This document shows positions 16,733 through 25,927 of a stretch of DNA of 64,000 bases, piece after piece. The DNA comes from UBA11524 sp963590165 (GTDB lineage: Bacteria > Bacillota > Clostridia > Christensenellales > Aristaeellaceae). The position numbers were made by a program, and so were the translations under genes. The notes below the pieces were generated by a model. It was given only the letters and a program-made list of their open reading frames with translations. It had not been told where the DNA came from and did no database searches. Position 1 is the first letter of the stretch, and each line of letters starts with the position of its first letter. The stretch lies in the NCBI GenBank assembly GCA_963590165.1, contig CAVANO010000018.1, positions 26,156 to 90,155 of the forward strand. The letters run 5' to 3'.

Positions 16733-18214
16733 TTAAAGCGGCAGATTGCCATGCTTCTTCGGGGGATTGGATTCGCGCTTCGAGGCGAGCATCTCCAGCG
16801 CCGCAATCGCAAGCTTGCGGGTTTCCGCAGGATCAACCACGTCATCGACCATGCCGGCAGCTGCAGCAGCGACACCGTCCGCCACATCCGCAGCGAACTT
16901 CTCCTGCAGTGCCGCGCGGCTTTCAAGGGCGGGCTTCTTGTCTTTCTTCAGTTCATCAGCGTAGAGCACCTGCACAGCCGCTTCAGGCGTCAGGGCAGAA
17001 ATCACGCTTCCCGGCCATGCATAGGTCACGTCAGCGCTGCTCTTTCCACCCATTGCGACATACGCCTGACCAATAGCATTGCCCATCACAACAGACACCT
17101 TTGCAGTCGTTGCCTCGGCATACGCATACAGCAGTTGAGTCGTTGCCTTCATGACGCTGACCTGCTCATCCACAGCCGGAACTGCAACACCCTTGCTGTT
17201 GATCATCGACACAACAGGCAGGCTGTAGCAGTCGCACAGGCGAATGAAGCGTGCAGCTTTGCTTGCAGACTGCGCCGTCAGCATGCCTTCATTGATCTTT
17301 GCGTTGCTGACAACCAGGCCGACCGGACGGCCGCCCAGACGCGTCAGCGCCACACGAATTTCCTTGCCGTAGTCCTTGTAGAGCTCGACATACGCGCCGC
17401 CGTCCGCCATTGCCGCCAGCACGCTGTCCGCATCGGCAGGATCAAGTTCCGGCAGAACACGGTTCATGTCATCCGTCTCGACGATTTCGGCATCCTCCGC
17501 GTTGCAGCCAGGCAGATAATCAAGCACCTGCACTGCCAGCGCGATGGCTTCATCCTCGTCCTTCGCGGTCAGCGCGATACCGCCCTGAGCCGCCATCGTC
17601 TTTGCACCGCCAACGGCCTTCGCATTGACATCCTTACCAGACATGGCGCACATAACCTGCGGACCATATACCATCAGCTGACCGACGGTTTCCGCCTGAA
17701 TGGTCACATCAGCCAGCTGCGCAATCATCGCCGCACCGCCGACCACGGGACCCAGCACCAGTGCAACAACCGGCACAACGCCGCTGAGCTTCGCCAGACG
17801 CGTGAAAACAGACGCATAGGCATTCATGGCTTCAGCGCCCTCATCGATGCGGACACCAGCACTGTCGCACAGAGCCAGCACAGGTGCGCCGGTCTTCTGC
17901 GCCAAATCAAGCACCTTCGTGATCTTCTGCGCCTGCATCTTGCCCATGGCACCGCCATGCACTGTGAAATCCTGTGCAAATACGTAAACCGGGCGATCCT
18001 GCACCGTGCCGTAACCGGTCACGACGCCGGCATAATCGCTCTTGCAGCTCAGCAGTGCATCCGTCTCCACGAAAGAGCCGGCATCGAGCAACTTGGCGAC
18101 TCTCTCGCGGGCAGTCAGCTTTCCTGCTGTACGCTGCTTAGCAATCCGTTCCGCGTCTCCCTGCAGAATGCTTTGCTTTTTGGCAAGCACCTGCTTCAGG
18201 TTCTGCTCACTCAT
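16733..18214 (-). CDS. mmdA: Acyl-CoA carboxyltransferase (methylmalonyl-CoA decarboxylase alpha / 12S type)
   Basis: The 493-residue biotin-dependent carboxyltransferase has two crotonase-like halves. Visible are KLTARERVAKLLDAGSF, DFTVHGGAMGKMQAQK with CDSAGVRIDEG in the first half, and AWPGSVISALTPEAAVQVL in the second. It should decarboxylate methylmalonyl-CoA, malonyl-CoA or glutaconyl-CoA; which one is not resolved. The ATG at 18214 is preceded by GGAGGGAG, while an ATG 18 nt earlier lacks a ribosome site. It is the first gene of the operon mmdA-gamma-carrier-beta-oadA. Confidence 0.92.
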   Translation of the reverse strand: MSEQNLKQVLAKKQSILQGDAERIAKQRTAGKLTARERVAKLLDAGSFVETDALLSCKSDYAGVVTGYGTVQDRPVYVFAQDFTVHGGAMGKMQAQKITKVLDLAQKTGAPVLALCDSAGVRIDEGAEAMNAYASVFTRLAKLSGVVPVVALVLGPVVGGAAMIAQLADVTIQAETVGQLMVYGPQVMCAMSGKDVNAKAVGGAKTMAAQGGIALTAKDEDEAIALAVQVLDYLPGCNAEDAEIVETDDMNRVLPELDPADADSVLAAMADGGAYVELYKDYGKEIRVALTRLGGRPVGLVVSNAKINEGMLTAQSASKAARFIRLCDCYSLPVVSMINSKGVAVPAVDEQVSVMKATTQLLYAYAEATTAKVSVVMGNAIGQAYVAMGGKSSADVTYAWPGSVISALTPEAAVQVLYADELKKDKKPALESRAALQEKFAADVADGVAAAAAGMVDDVVDPAETRKLAIAALEMLASKRESNPPKKHGNLPL

Positions 18215-18300
18215 GATAATATCTCCCTCCATCGTTAAGGAATTCCACTTGCTTTGGGCTTAGAAAGCATAGGTTACAACTTTACCCGACTTCCCTTATT

Positions 18301-18317
18301 CTACATGTACCTCCTTA
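18301..18317 (-). promoter_or_regulatory. Start-stop element (AAGGAGGT then ATG-TAG) in the mmdA leader
   Basis: On the minus strand a perfect AAGGAGGT (18316-18309) is followed by ATG (18306-18304) and at once by TAG (18303-18301). The context lies about 90 nt upstream of the mmdA start. A ribosome initiating there would terminate immediately. It may be a leader element that controls translation or mRNA stability, or chance. Confidence 0.35.
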
Positions 18318-18392
18318 TTTCCTGCTGCCAAAAATAATTTTGTAGATTTTTTGTCATTCTTGTCTTTGATGGTCGCAAATTTTATCAAATCG

Positions 18393-18436
18393 AAAAAAGC
18401 CTCGCAGCACACTGTTTTCAGCGTACCGCGAGGTTC
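18393..18436 (-). terminator. Terminator of dnaX operon
   Basis: On the minus strand CCTCGC (18433-18428) pairs with GCGAGG (18406-18400) at the ends of a longer imperfect stem. It is followed by six Ts (complement of the A-run at 18393-18398), 17 bp past the dnaX stop. Confidence 0.75.
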
Positions 18437-18452
18437 CTCTTTTTATGATGAT

Positions 18453-20075
18453 TCAGTCCTTAAGCTTCTCCTGAACGATGGTATTTGCCTTGCCGAACAC
18501 ATTTTCCAGTTCATTGACAAACGCTGCATCACCATCGTCCTGCTTCTTTTCTTCCGCATGCCCGATTGCCTCGAATCTGCATGCCATGCCCGATGCCTGC
18601 GTGAGCGCTTCGGTGATACTGCTCTGCTTCTTCTCATTATTAAACAGGCCTACATAAAACTCCTGCCCTGCCGGTGCCTCCCAGCGATAAGTAGTACCGT
18701 TGCAACCGGCATACTTACCCATCGTGAGCATTGCGTATGTGCCCGGATCAGAGCGCTTGAGGAGATTCATGGCCTCCTTCCATGCATCCGCATCCGTCTT
18801 TCCGGTCGGTGTCATCACGGTCGGTGCTGCAGGACGATCCGGCTCCTTGCGGTTCTCCTGCGGCTTGACCGCTTTCTTCTGCGGCTGAGCAGGAGCGAAT
18901 TCACCGCTCTTGAGCTTCTCCTGCAAGTCAGTCAGTTGCTTTTCCAGCGATTCAATCCGTTCATTCAGCGCCGCCGTATCCGCTTCTTCCGTCCGCAAGC
19001 AACTCTTGAGTGCTGCATTTTCCAGCACAATGCGCGGCGAGGATGACCAGCGCAAATCCGTCTCAACATGCATGAACAACTCCAGCATCCGCATCAGCCG
19101 CGTTGTCGAAAGCTGTTCTGCCTGCTTTGCGTATTCCTGTGCATCCTCCTTCGTCAGGTCAAGCAACATAGTCAGGTCATCCGGACTGCACTTGGCAATC
19201 AGCAGCGACCGAAGGTGCTGACTGACATCCTTAGCGAACACCATCGGCTCACGTCCGGCTCGCATCAGCTCATCAATCATGCGCATCACGCCGGAGGCAT
19301 CCTCTTTCGACAACGCCTCCGCAAATCGGAACAGAAAGCTGCGGTCGCTCGTACCGAGGACGCTGCGTACCAGTTCCTCCGTCACGTTTTCGGAGTAACC
19401 CAGGCACATATCCAGAATCGACAGTGCATCGCGCATGCCGCCCTCTGCCGCACGGGCAATCATCATCAGTGCGTTGTCCGTTGCCTGCGCATTTGCGCCA
19501 TCGACTGCCTCGCGAAGACGTCCTGCAATCTGCCGTGCAGGAATGCGCCCGAAGTCAAAGCGCTGGCATCGGCTAAGGATGGTCGCAGGCAGCTTCTGCG
19601 GTTCGGTCGTTGCAAGGATGAACACGACATACGCCGGCGGCTCCTCGAGCGTCTTGAGCAGTGCATTGAACGCAGAGGTCGACAGCATGTGAACTTCGTC
19701 GATAATATAGACCTTTTTCTTGCCCTGCTGCGGCGGATATTTGACGGTTTCGCGCAAGTCGCGGATTTCATCAACGCCGTTGTTGCTTGCCGCGTCGATC
19801 TCCATCACGTCCATCGATTCATCCGCCAATAGCCGCTTGCAGGACTCGCACTCGCCGCATGGGTCACCGTTGACAGGATGCTCACAGTTGATGGCGCGCG
19901 CCAGAATTTTTGCGGTAGACGTTTTGCCTGTGCCGCGGCTGCCGCAGAACAGGTACGCATGCGCCACGCGTCCCGTCATCACTTGATTGCGCAGCGTCGA
20001 AATAACTGCCTCCTGTGCAACCATGCCGGAGAAGTTTTTCGGACGCCACTGCCTGTACAATGCCTGATATGCCAT
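18453..20075 (-). CDS. dnaX: DNA polymerase III subunit gamma/tau
   Basis: The 540-residue clamp-loader subunit shows the start MAYQALYRQWRPKNF, the Walker A motif GSRGTGKTS and a four-Cys zinc site (INCEHPVNGDPCGECESCKRLL). The DEVHMLS box, sensor region FILATTEPQKLP and arginine-finger SRCQRFDF follow. The C-terminal third is more variable and acts in polymerase contact. It loads the beta clamp onto DNA. It is the last gene after comEA-like and DUF2500; recR and the YbaB gene, often next to dnaX in Firmicutes, are not here. Confidence 0.96.
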   Translation of the reverse strand: MAYQALYRQWRPKNFSGMVAQEAVISTLRNQVMTGRVAHAYLFCGSRGTGKTSTAKILARAINCEHPVNGDPCGECESCKRLLADESMDVMEIDAASNNGVDEIRDLRETVKYPPQQGKKKVYIIDEVHMLSTSAFNALLKTLEEPPAYVVFILATTEPQKLPATILSRCQRFDFGRIPARQIAGRLREAVDGANAQATDNALMMIARAAEGGMRDALSILDMCLGYSENVTEELVRSVLGTSDRSFLFRFAEALSKEDASGVMRMIDELMRAGREPMVFAKDVSQHLRSLLIAKCSPDDLTMLLDLTKEDAQEYAKQAEQLSTTRLMRMLELFMHVETDLRWSSSPRIVLENAALKSCLRTEEADTAALNERIESLEKQLTDLQEKLKSGEFAPAQPQKKAVKPQENRKEPDRPAAPTVMTPTGKTDADAWKEAMNLLKRSDPGTYAMLTMGKYAGCNGTTYRWEAPAGQEFYVGLFNNEKKQSSITEALTQASGMACRFEAIGHAEEKKQDDGDAAFVNELENVFGKANTIVQEKLKD

Positions 20076-20100
20076 AATTTTCTCCCGATTTCTCTTCCGC

Positions 20101-20448
20101 TCAGTTCATGCGCTTGAACACGACAAACTCATCGCCGCGCGTCACGAGCACACCGTGGTCACCTTCCGCCGCCATTCCGTAATCTTCGCCGGAAACAGTC
20201 ATTTCCATGCGGCTGCCATCCATCCTCTGAAAAGTCAGGTAATACGTTGTCTTCGTAACGCCGTCCGCATTTTCCACCAGCGTCCGTTTGCCGGTCACAT
20301 CGGCTTCGGCGCTGTCGAGCTGCTTCGGCGCGATATCCGCATCGACATGAATCATGCTCATGACCTTCGCGACAATCATCAGCAGCACAATGGCGCCCAG
20401 CCCCATGCCGAGCATCTCAAGCACGGTATGCAGCATTCCCGAATCCAC
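20101..20448 (-). CDS. DUF2500 family membrane protein
   Basis: This 115-residue protein has an N-terminal membrane helix (GMGLGAIVLLMIVAKV) and a beta-rich domain. TTYYLTFQRMDGSRMEMTVSGEDYGMAAEGDHGVL matches the DUF2500 pattern (related to E. coli YhhM), whose function is unknown. It starts with GTG after AAGGAGGAG, overlapping the end of the ComEA-like gene region. Neighbours give no clear clue. Confidence 0.8.
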   Translation of the reverse strand: MDSGMLHTVLEMLGMGLGAIVLLMIVAKVMSMIHVDADIAPKQLDSAEADVTGKRTLVENADGVTKTTYYLTFQRMDGSRMEMTVSGEDYGMAAEGDHGVLVTRGDEFVVFKRMN

Positions 20449-20450
20449 GC

Positions 20451-20987
20451 TTACTCCTCCTTCTCTTCAGACGTTTTCTTTTCTGCCTGAAGTACCTCGA
20501 CAATGGCCGTCATTTTGCTTTGCCCGATGCCCTTGACACCAAGCAAATCCTCCGGATACACGAAATTCCCATGTTCCTCGCGGTACTCGATTATTCTTTC
20601 TGCAATCGTCGGACCCACGCCGGGCAGCGCATCGAGCGCCGCAGCATCGCCCTGATTCACAACTGAATCCGGGGGAATCGTCCAAATCGGTTTCAAGGAA
20701 GCCTTCGCCGTTATTTCTGTCTCGGCTGTGTTTTGTGCTTTCGCTTCCGGTAGCATCGTCGGCACAGTCGTTCCTTCCGGCGGCAGCTGCGATGCGGTTT
20801 CTGCTGTCGGCTCAGGCGATATTTCCGGCACAATCGTCCGCTGTGCCGCCTGATAATAGACGGTCGGTGACGGCGTATACTGCTCCGTTCCGGCTGACCA
20901 CAGGAAATGGATGACTGCAACAAACAGCGCAACCCAATAGAGCTTGAGCAGAATATCCCACACTCGTTTGAGCTTTTCGCGCCGCAT
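20451..20987 (-). CDS. ComEA-like helix-hairpin-helix protein
   Basis: The 178-residue protein has an N-terminal basic patch, a membrane helix (LYWVALFVAVIHFLW) and an extracellular Pro/Thr/Glu-rich linker. The C-terminal ComEA-type DNA-binding helix-hairpin-helix domain reads DAAALDALPGVGPTIAERIIEYREEHGNFVYPEDLLGVKGIG. ComEA binds incoming DNA at the cell surface during transformation. No other competence gene is nearby, so a role in DNA uptake is not certain. The ATG at 20987 follows AGGGGAGG; another ATG at 21008 overlaps the VanW stop as TAATG. Confidence 0.85.
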   Translation of the reverse strand: MRREKLKRVWDILLKLYWVALFVAVIHFLWSAGTEQYTPSPTVYYQAAQRTIVPEISPEPTAETASQLPPEGTTVPTMLPEAKAQNTAETEITAKASLKPIWTIPPDSVVNQGDAAALDALPGVGPTIAERIIEYREEHGNFVYPEDLLGVKGIGQSKMTAIVEVLQAEKKTSEEKEE

Positions 20988-21007
20988 GCCGCGCCTCCCC
21001 TTTCGCA

Positions 21008-22660
21008 TTAGTTGTACTCAACCGTTTCCTGATAGGCCTTATAGGTCGATGTGCACAGCAGCTTGCGGTCGATTTCTACGCCGTTCTGGTACCAGATCTG
21101 GTAGGTTTCGACAACGTAACCTGTGCGCTTCTTGACGGTCGTCTCCTGCGTGCCGGCAGGAAGGCTCGTGTTCTGAACATACTTGATTTCGTCCGACGGC
21201 TCAATCGTCTTGGTGACCGTGCTTTCCAAATCAATTGTGATACCGTCTTCCAGCAACATGCCGTAGATTTCAACCGTGCACTTCTTGTTCGAATACTTCG
21301 CCACGATGAAAATCGGCCATTCGGTGTTGTTCTTGAACTTAAAGTCGAGGTTCGGCCAGTTGACTGTTGCATCCATGCCCTTGGGCACATAGCTGCTCGG
21401 CCAGGCATGCGGACTGCGGTAAACGATTTCGAGGTTTGCACGCGCCACGGCATTGAAGAGCGTCGAACTCGTCTGGCATACGCCGCCGCCCACTTCCGGT
21501 ACACTCTGTCCGCCGGAAATGGCCGTAGCCTCCTTGTAACCCTTTTCCGCCGTGCGCTGACCCGTTGCGGAATTGAAGGAGAATGTCTCCCCCGGTGCCA
21601 CCTTGATGCCGTTAATCGCTTCGCAGGAGAGCTGGATATTCGTGTTTCGATTAGCGTTGCTTGTCGTGTTCGTGGTGTAGGACGAGATTTTACCGAACTT
21701 GCCCACAATCTGAGAGGTTGTTACGTCCGCCAGCACCGTTTCGGAATACAGCGTCAGCGAAGCCGTATAGTGTCCGGCATCAAGGTAGCTAATCAATGTC
21801 TGATACACTTCATCCGCATCGAGATACGCGCCGGAAATGTCGCTGTTGAAGGTGAACTGCTTCGTATTTGCATCGAAAGACTCAACCGTCGCGTTTACCG
21901 GTGAGCAGGTCACATCCGCCGCGATATTCTCGGCAATCTGCCGCACAGTTTCATGGTCATAGGTGATTTCTGTCTGAAGCGCAAGCGGCTGACTGCTCAG
22001 CGACCGAATCGATGCGACGCGTTCGCTCAGCGGTGTCCTGCCCGTGCCGCGGATGGCGGTCGTATTGCCGCGCCCTGCCGCATAAGCAATCTGCACAACT
22101 TCGCTGACATTGCGGTACAGCGGTACATCCGCACCGGTTATATCGTAACTGTACACATCAGCCTGCACGTGCAGATTGACGCTGCTGGTGTCCACGCTGC
22201 TCTTGCCAAGCGCTGCTTCCGCCTCTTCGCACGTCATGCCGCTGACATCGATGCCATCAATCGAAACGCCCTGGAAAATGCGATCCGTGTTAACGAGCGC
22301 CGTTGCCTCGTTGAAGTTCTCAATGCGGCTCTCGTCATACTGAATGATGCTGCCGTTGACAAAGGCAAGCGTCGGCAAACCAGACAACTTCATACCAAAC
22401 ATTTGCGGCGACGCAATCAGCAGCAGCACGAGGGTTCCGGCAAGTGACAGCATCGCAACCAGAAACCACACAAATGAATGCGAGCGGTTCTTCTTGCCTC
22501 TACGTCTGTTATTACTTGTTCTGCGGCGCTTCGTTGCAGCTGTTTTCCTCTTCGTGACGTTCTTGCCGCCAGAGGTCGATAACCGCCGCTGTTCTTCTTG
22601 AATCAGGCGTTCAGACCGGCCTTTCGGCTGACGCATTTTCGCCTGATACGGATCACTCAT
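21008..22660 (-). CDS. VanW-family cell-wall protein
   Basis: The 550-residue protein has a basic cytoplasmic N-terminus rich in Lys/Arg, one membrane helix (FVWFLVAMLSLAGTLVLLLI) and a large extracellular part. A peptidoglycan-binding-like domain precedes the VanW domain (GETFSFNSATGQRTAEKGYKEA, VPEVGGGVCQTSSTLFNAV, YVPKGMDATVNWP). A G5-like tail contains TSLPAGTQETTVKKRTGYVV. VanW domains occur in vancomycin-resistance clusters and many clostridial wall proteins, with no defined activity. The start follows GGAGGAAACAGA. Confidence 0.88.
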   Translation of the reverse strand: MSDPYQAKMRQPKGRSERLIQEEQRRLSTSGGKNVTKRKTAATKRRRTSNNRRRGKKNRSHSFVWFLVAMLSLAGTLVLLLIASPQMFGMKLSGLPTLAFVNGSIIQYDESRIENFNEATALVNTDRIFQGVSIDGIDVSGMTCEEAEAALGKSSVDTSSVNLHVQADVYSYDITGADVPLYRNVSEVVQIAYAAGRGNTTAIRGTGRTPLSERVASIRSLSSQPLALQTEITYDHETVRQIAENIAADVTCSPVNATVESFDANTKQFTFNSDISGAYLDADEVYQTLISYLDAGHYTASLTLYSETVLADVTTSQIVGKFGKISSYTTNTTSNANRNTNIQLSCEAINGIKVAPGETFSFNSATGQRTAEKGYKEATAISGGQSVPEVGGGVCQTSSTLFNAVARANLEIVYRSPHAWPSSYVPKGMDATVNWPNLDFKFKNNTEWPIFIVAKYSNKKCTVEIYGMLLEDGITIDLESTVTKTIEPSDEIKYVQNTSLPAGTQETTVKKRTGYVVETYQIWYQNGVEIDRKLLCTSTYKAYQETVEYN

Positions 22661-22733
22661 TCTGTTTCCTCCAAAATAACAGGGCAGCATCGCACGAAAT
22701 TCTCCATGCGATGCGCCTTCGATTCCCTATGAA

Positions 22734-23372
22734 TCACTTCTGTTCTTCGCTGCGGTGCGCCATATGGTACGTCAGCGTCTGCAGGCTGTCCGTCAGGTGG
22801 ACATTGACAACGAGCATGTCATCCGGATGCGTCAAATCGGTCGGTGCGAAATTCCAGACTGCGCGGATGCCGGACTGATACAGCCTGTCAAGGATTTCCT
22901 GTGCTGCGCGGCGTGGCGTCGCAAGCACAGCGATATCCGGTGTATGCTCCGCCACAAATGATTCGAGCGCATCCATCGCGCAGACAGGAATCTCCCCCAC
23001 CTTCGTGCCAACCTTTTCCGGGTCATTATCGAACATTGCCAGCGGAAGGAAACCTTCGCGCAGAAACGTCGGATATTTCGCAATTGCGCAGCCGATATTA
23101 CCGGCACCGATAATAATTTCCGTATGCTCCCGGTCAAGACCGAGGATTTCACCGATGTGCATCTTCAAATCAGACACATGATAACCATAACCCTGGCGTC
23201 CGAAACCGCCGAAGCAGTTGATATCCTGACGAATCTGCGAAGGCGTCAAATGCATTCTTTCGCCCAGCTCCTGCGATGAAATCTGCTCCACACCGGCGCT
23301 TTCCAGCTCCCGCAAATGACGATAATAGCCCGGCAAGCGGCGGATCACCGCGTCCGATACATGTCCTGCCAT
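22734..23372 (-). CDS. rex: Redox-sensing transcriptional repressor Rex
   Basis: The 212-residue repressor has an N-terminal winged helix (VIRRLPGYYRHLRELES, RMHLTPSQIRQDINCFGGFGRQGYGY) and a Rossmann domain with GAGNIGCAIAKY, which senses NADH/NAD+. Rex represses fermentation and electron-transfer genes when NAD+ is abundant. The ATG at 23372 follows GGAGG; the longer frame would begin inside the promoter. Its own promoter carries a near-consensus Rex operator, so it is probably autoregulated. Confidence 0.96.
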   Translation of the reverse strand: MAGHVSDAVIRRLPGYYRHLRELESAGVEQISSQELGERMHLTPSQIRQDINCFGGFGRQGYGYHVSDLKMHIGEILGLDREHTEIIIGAGNIGCAIAKYPTFLREGFLPLAMFDNDPEKVGTKVGEIPVCAMDALESFVAEHTPDIAVLATPRRAAQEILDRLYQSGIRAVWNFAPTDLTHPDDMLVVNVHLTDSLQTLTYHMAHRSEEQK

Positions 23373-23411
23373 CCCTATTTCCTCCAGCTGCACCTGTATA
23401 AAACAAGCGCC

Positions 23412-23443
23412 ATTATACTCTGTTAAGAGTTTATCAAAACAAA
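23412..23443 (-). promoter_or_regulatory. rex promoter with Rex operator
   Basis: The minus strand reads TTGATAA-ACTC-TTAACAG (23437-23420). This matches the Rex consensus TTGTTAA-N4-TTAACAA at 12 of 14 defined positions. A perfect TATAAT (23417-23412) follows directly, so bound Rex would block RNA polymerase. The -35 box is weak (TTGTTT, 19 bp from the -10 box). Confidence 0.6.
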
Positions 23444-23517
23444 TTGTATCATATTTTATAGCTTTGTGCAACATGGACGACCGTTATTTGTCATGATTTT
23501 TCGCAGTCTGCCTACCA

Positions 23518-24750
23518 TCATTTCCGGTGATTCCGCGTTTCGCCTCGCAGGATATCGCCCTTTTCGACCGCGAACGGCACATCCATCCGAATGATTTCGC
23601 CGCCGATACCAAATGTTTCGACCGTTTCGCCAGTCTTCTCTCGGATGAACGGTTTTGCAGTGAACGTTTTGACTCCATGCGTTGTCAGCAACTCCAGCGT
23701 TTCTCCGGCAGTGAAGCGGTTCTTGAGCACAAAACGGCACTCATGCCCGTCTGGACAATCCTCCACCGCACGCGCAAGATATTCGCGGCTTTGGCGGAAG
23801 CCGTCTGCACCAGCAGGTTGCTCCGGTGCACCGAGTGCAAAGCCGGTATCGCTGTCCCGATGGCTGGCGCAGGAGAGTTCTGCCATCAACTCCGGCAGTG
23901 CCGCCGAAAAATCTCCTTCCGACGCAAGCAGGTCGAGTGCGCGCCGATACGCTGCCGTCACAACAGAAACATAGTAATCTGTCTTCATGCGCCCTTCGAT
24001 TTTGAGGCTTCGGACGCCTGCATCCAGCAAATTCGGCAGAAGAGGCATCAGGTTCAGGTCATGTGCCGAAAAAATGTACGTGGCGTTTTCATCTTCACAA
24101 ACTGGCATGTATTCGCCCGGGCGCTTCTCTTCCACCACGCTGTACCGCCAGCGGCATGACTGTGCGCATGCACCCTGATTGGCGCTGCGTCCGGTCATGG
24201 CGGCACTGAGCATGCATCGGCCGCTGTACGCCATGCAGGCGGCTCCATGCACAAACACTTCAATATCCGTTTCAGGATTCCGACGGACAATCTCCTTCAT
24301 CCGCTTGATGGATGTCTCCCGCGCAAGGATGACGCGCTCGCAGCCCATTGCATGGTAAATGCCGACTGCCTCGGAGTTGACCGTGTTCGCCTGCGTGCTG
24401 ACATGCAGCGGCAGATTCGGCACGCCCCTATGAATCGCGGCAATCGCGCCCAAGTCGCTGACAATCGCCGCATCTACGCCAATCTCCTTCGCCAGATGTG
24501 CCGCTGCAACCATCTCATCCATCTGGTCATCAAACGGAAAAATGTTCATCGTCAGATAGAAGCGTTTGCCGGCGCTGTGCGTCTTCCGGACAGCCTGTTC
24601 AAGCGCTTCTGCATCGAAATTGCCTGCGAACGCACGCAGCCCGAAGCGCTTCATGCCGCCATAGACTGCATCCGCGCCGAAATGCAGCGCCGCGTCCAGC
24701 GATTCCATGCTGCCTGCCGGACATAACAGCTCGATTTTCTCACTGCCCAT
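23518..24750 (-). CDS. Peptidase U32 family protein
   Basis: This 410-residue protein contains LLCPAGSMESLDAALHFGADAVYGG at its start and the U32 signature EVFVHGAACMAYSGRCMLSAAMTG, plus cysteines in NQGACAQSCRWRY. Characterised relatives either act as collagenases or, more securely, take part in tRNA uridine hydroxylation (TrhP). The second is more likely for a housekeeping copy. The ATG at 24750 overlaps the mltG end by 11 nt; its ribosome site is weak, consistent with coupling. Confidence 0.88.
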   Translation of the reverse strand: MGSEKIELLCPAGSMESLDAALHFGADAVYGGMKRFGLRAFAGNFDAEALEQAVRKTHSAGKRFYLTMNIFPFDDQMDEMVAAAHLAKEIGVDAAIVSDLGAIAAIHRGVPNLPLHVSTQANTVNSEAVGIYHAMGCERVILARETSIKRMKEIVRRNPETDIEVFVHGAACMAYSGRCMLSAAMTGRSANQGACAQSCRWRYSVVEEKRPGEYMPVCEDENATYIFSAHDLNLMPLLPNLLDAGVRSLKIEGRMKTDYYVSVVTAAYRRALDLLASEGDFSAALPELMAELSCASHRDSDTGFALGAPEQPAGADGFRQSREYLARAVEDCPDGHECRFVLKNRFTAGETLELLTTHGVKTFTAKPFIREKTGETVETFGIGGEIIRMDVPFAVEKGDILRGETRNHRK

Positions 24751-25927
24751 CGCTGACGCCTCGTTCCTCATCATACTGCTTCCACAGCGGCGAATAGATG
24801 GCGACCGCCTGCTCATGTTCCTGCAGTGTCTTGGAGAAGAACAACTCGGAACTTTCCGGCGTTGTCGCACAGAAATACAGGTAGTTTTCCGCCAAATACG
24901 TTTCATCCGGATACAGCGCGGCATTGATGGCGTCCGTGCTCGGCGAGCAAATCGGACCCAGCGGCAGTCCAGATACGACATACGTGTTATATGGGCTGTC
25001 CAGCGAGGTATCGCTGCTGTCCAGCGACATTTTTCGCACACCGGTGATATAGTGAATCGTCACGTCGCTCTGCAGCTTCATCCCCTGCTTCAAGCGGTTA
25101 TGGAACACGGCGGACACCTTCGCGAAGTCAGCGGTTGACGCTTCCTTCTCAATCATGCTCGCCAGCGTCAGAATCTGATCCATCGTGAAGCCAAGCTCCT
25201 CTGCACGATCCTGACAAGCCACAGAATAGACGCGTTCCGTCTGCGAGAGCAGCTTGCGGATAATCTCCTCCGCCGTCGCATCGACGTACACCTCATAGGT
25301 ATCGGGTGCAAGATAACCTTCCAGCACATATTTGCGTTGGGAGACATTCGTGGAATTCAGCACGTCCTTCACAGAATAGTAATCAGAGAACGCTGTGCCG
25401 TCCTTGCACAGCGAAAGAAACTCATCACTGCTCTCCAAGACGCCGTCCGCCACCAGTTTTTCGGCGAACTGTTCAATCGTCCAGCCGGGAATCAGCGTGA
25501 TGTTGCGTACCAGTGGATTACCGTCGCCCATGGTGAGCTGATCGGCAATTTCCGCCATCGTCATGGACGGGCTGAGCGTATAGCTGCCGGACTGAATCTT
25601 CTGTCCGAGTCCGGCGAAGTCGCAGTAGTATTTGAACACCGTGCGGTTGCGGATAAGCCCTGCTTCCTCAAGGCGGTTTGCCACGCGCGTCAGGCTCTGT
25701 CCGCTCTCAACAGTGAAGGAGACCTGCTCCGTGCTGCTTTCATCCGGCGGCGCGATGAATTCGCCGTAGACCTTGCTCCAGATGCCGTAAATGATGCCTG
25801 CCGTCACCAGCAGCGCACCGCAGGCAACAAGCACAGGACGGATAATCTGCCACACCGCACTATACCAGTACGGACCGTACTTCCGCTCATCCCGAAGCTG
25901 CTGATAGCTTTCCCGTTGTCTACTCAG
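24740..25927 (-). CDS. mltG: Endolytic transglycosylase MltG, probable CTG start
   Basis: MltG cuts nascent glycan strands and sets their length. After a basic/Tyr-rich cytoplasmic N-terminus comes a membrane helix (VLVACGALLVTAGIIYGIW), a LysM-like region (VESGQSLTRVANRLEEAGLI), and the catalytic domain with the active-site Glu in LASMIEKEA. No ATG, GTG or TTG exists in frame near the perfect AGGAGG at 25936-25941. The only well-placed codon is CTG at 25927, 8 nt from AGGAGG. The first conventional candidate, GTG at 25855, has no ribosome site and would start right at the membrane helix. The product from CTG is 395 residues. Confidence 0.85.
   Translation of the reverse strand: MSRQRESYQQLRDERKYGPYWYSAVWQIIRPVLVACGALLVTAGIIYGIWSKVYGEFIAPPDESSTEQVSFTVESGQSLTRVANRLEEAGLIRNRTVFKYYCDFAGLGQKIQSGSYTLSPSMTMAEIADQLTMGDGNPLVRNITLIPGWTIEQFAEKLVADGVLESSDEFLSLCKDGTAFSDYYSVKDVLNSTNVSQRKYVLEGYLAPDTYEVYVDATAEEIIRKLLSQTERVYSVACQDRAEELGFTMDQILTLASMIEKEASTADFAKVSAVFHNRLKQGMKLQSDVTIHYITGVRKMSLDSSDTSLDSPYNTYVVSGLPLGPICSPSTDAINAALYPDETYLAENYLYFCATTPESSELFFSKTLQEHEQAVAIYSPLWKQYDEERGVSDGQ

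Noticed and set aside
16436..18238. 600-codon plus-strand ORF opposite the decarboxylase genes
   Set aside because: It spans two clearly real minus-strand genes and is His/Arg-rich nonsense, a GC-driven shadow.
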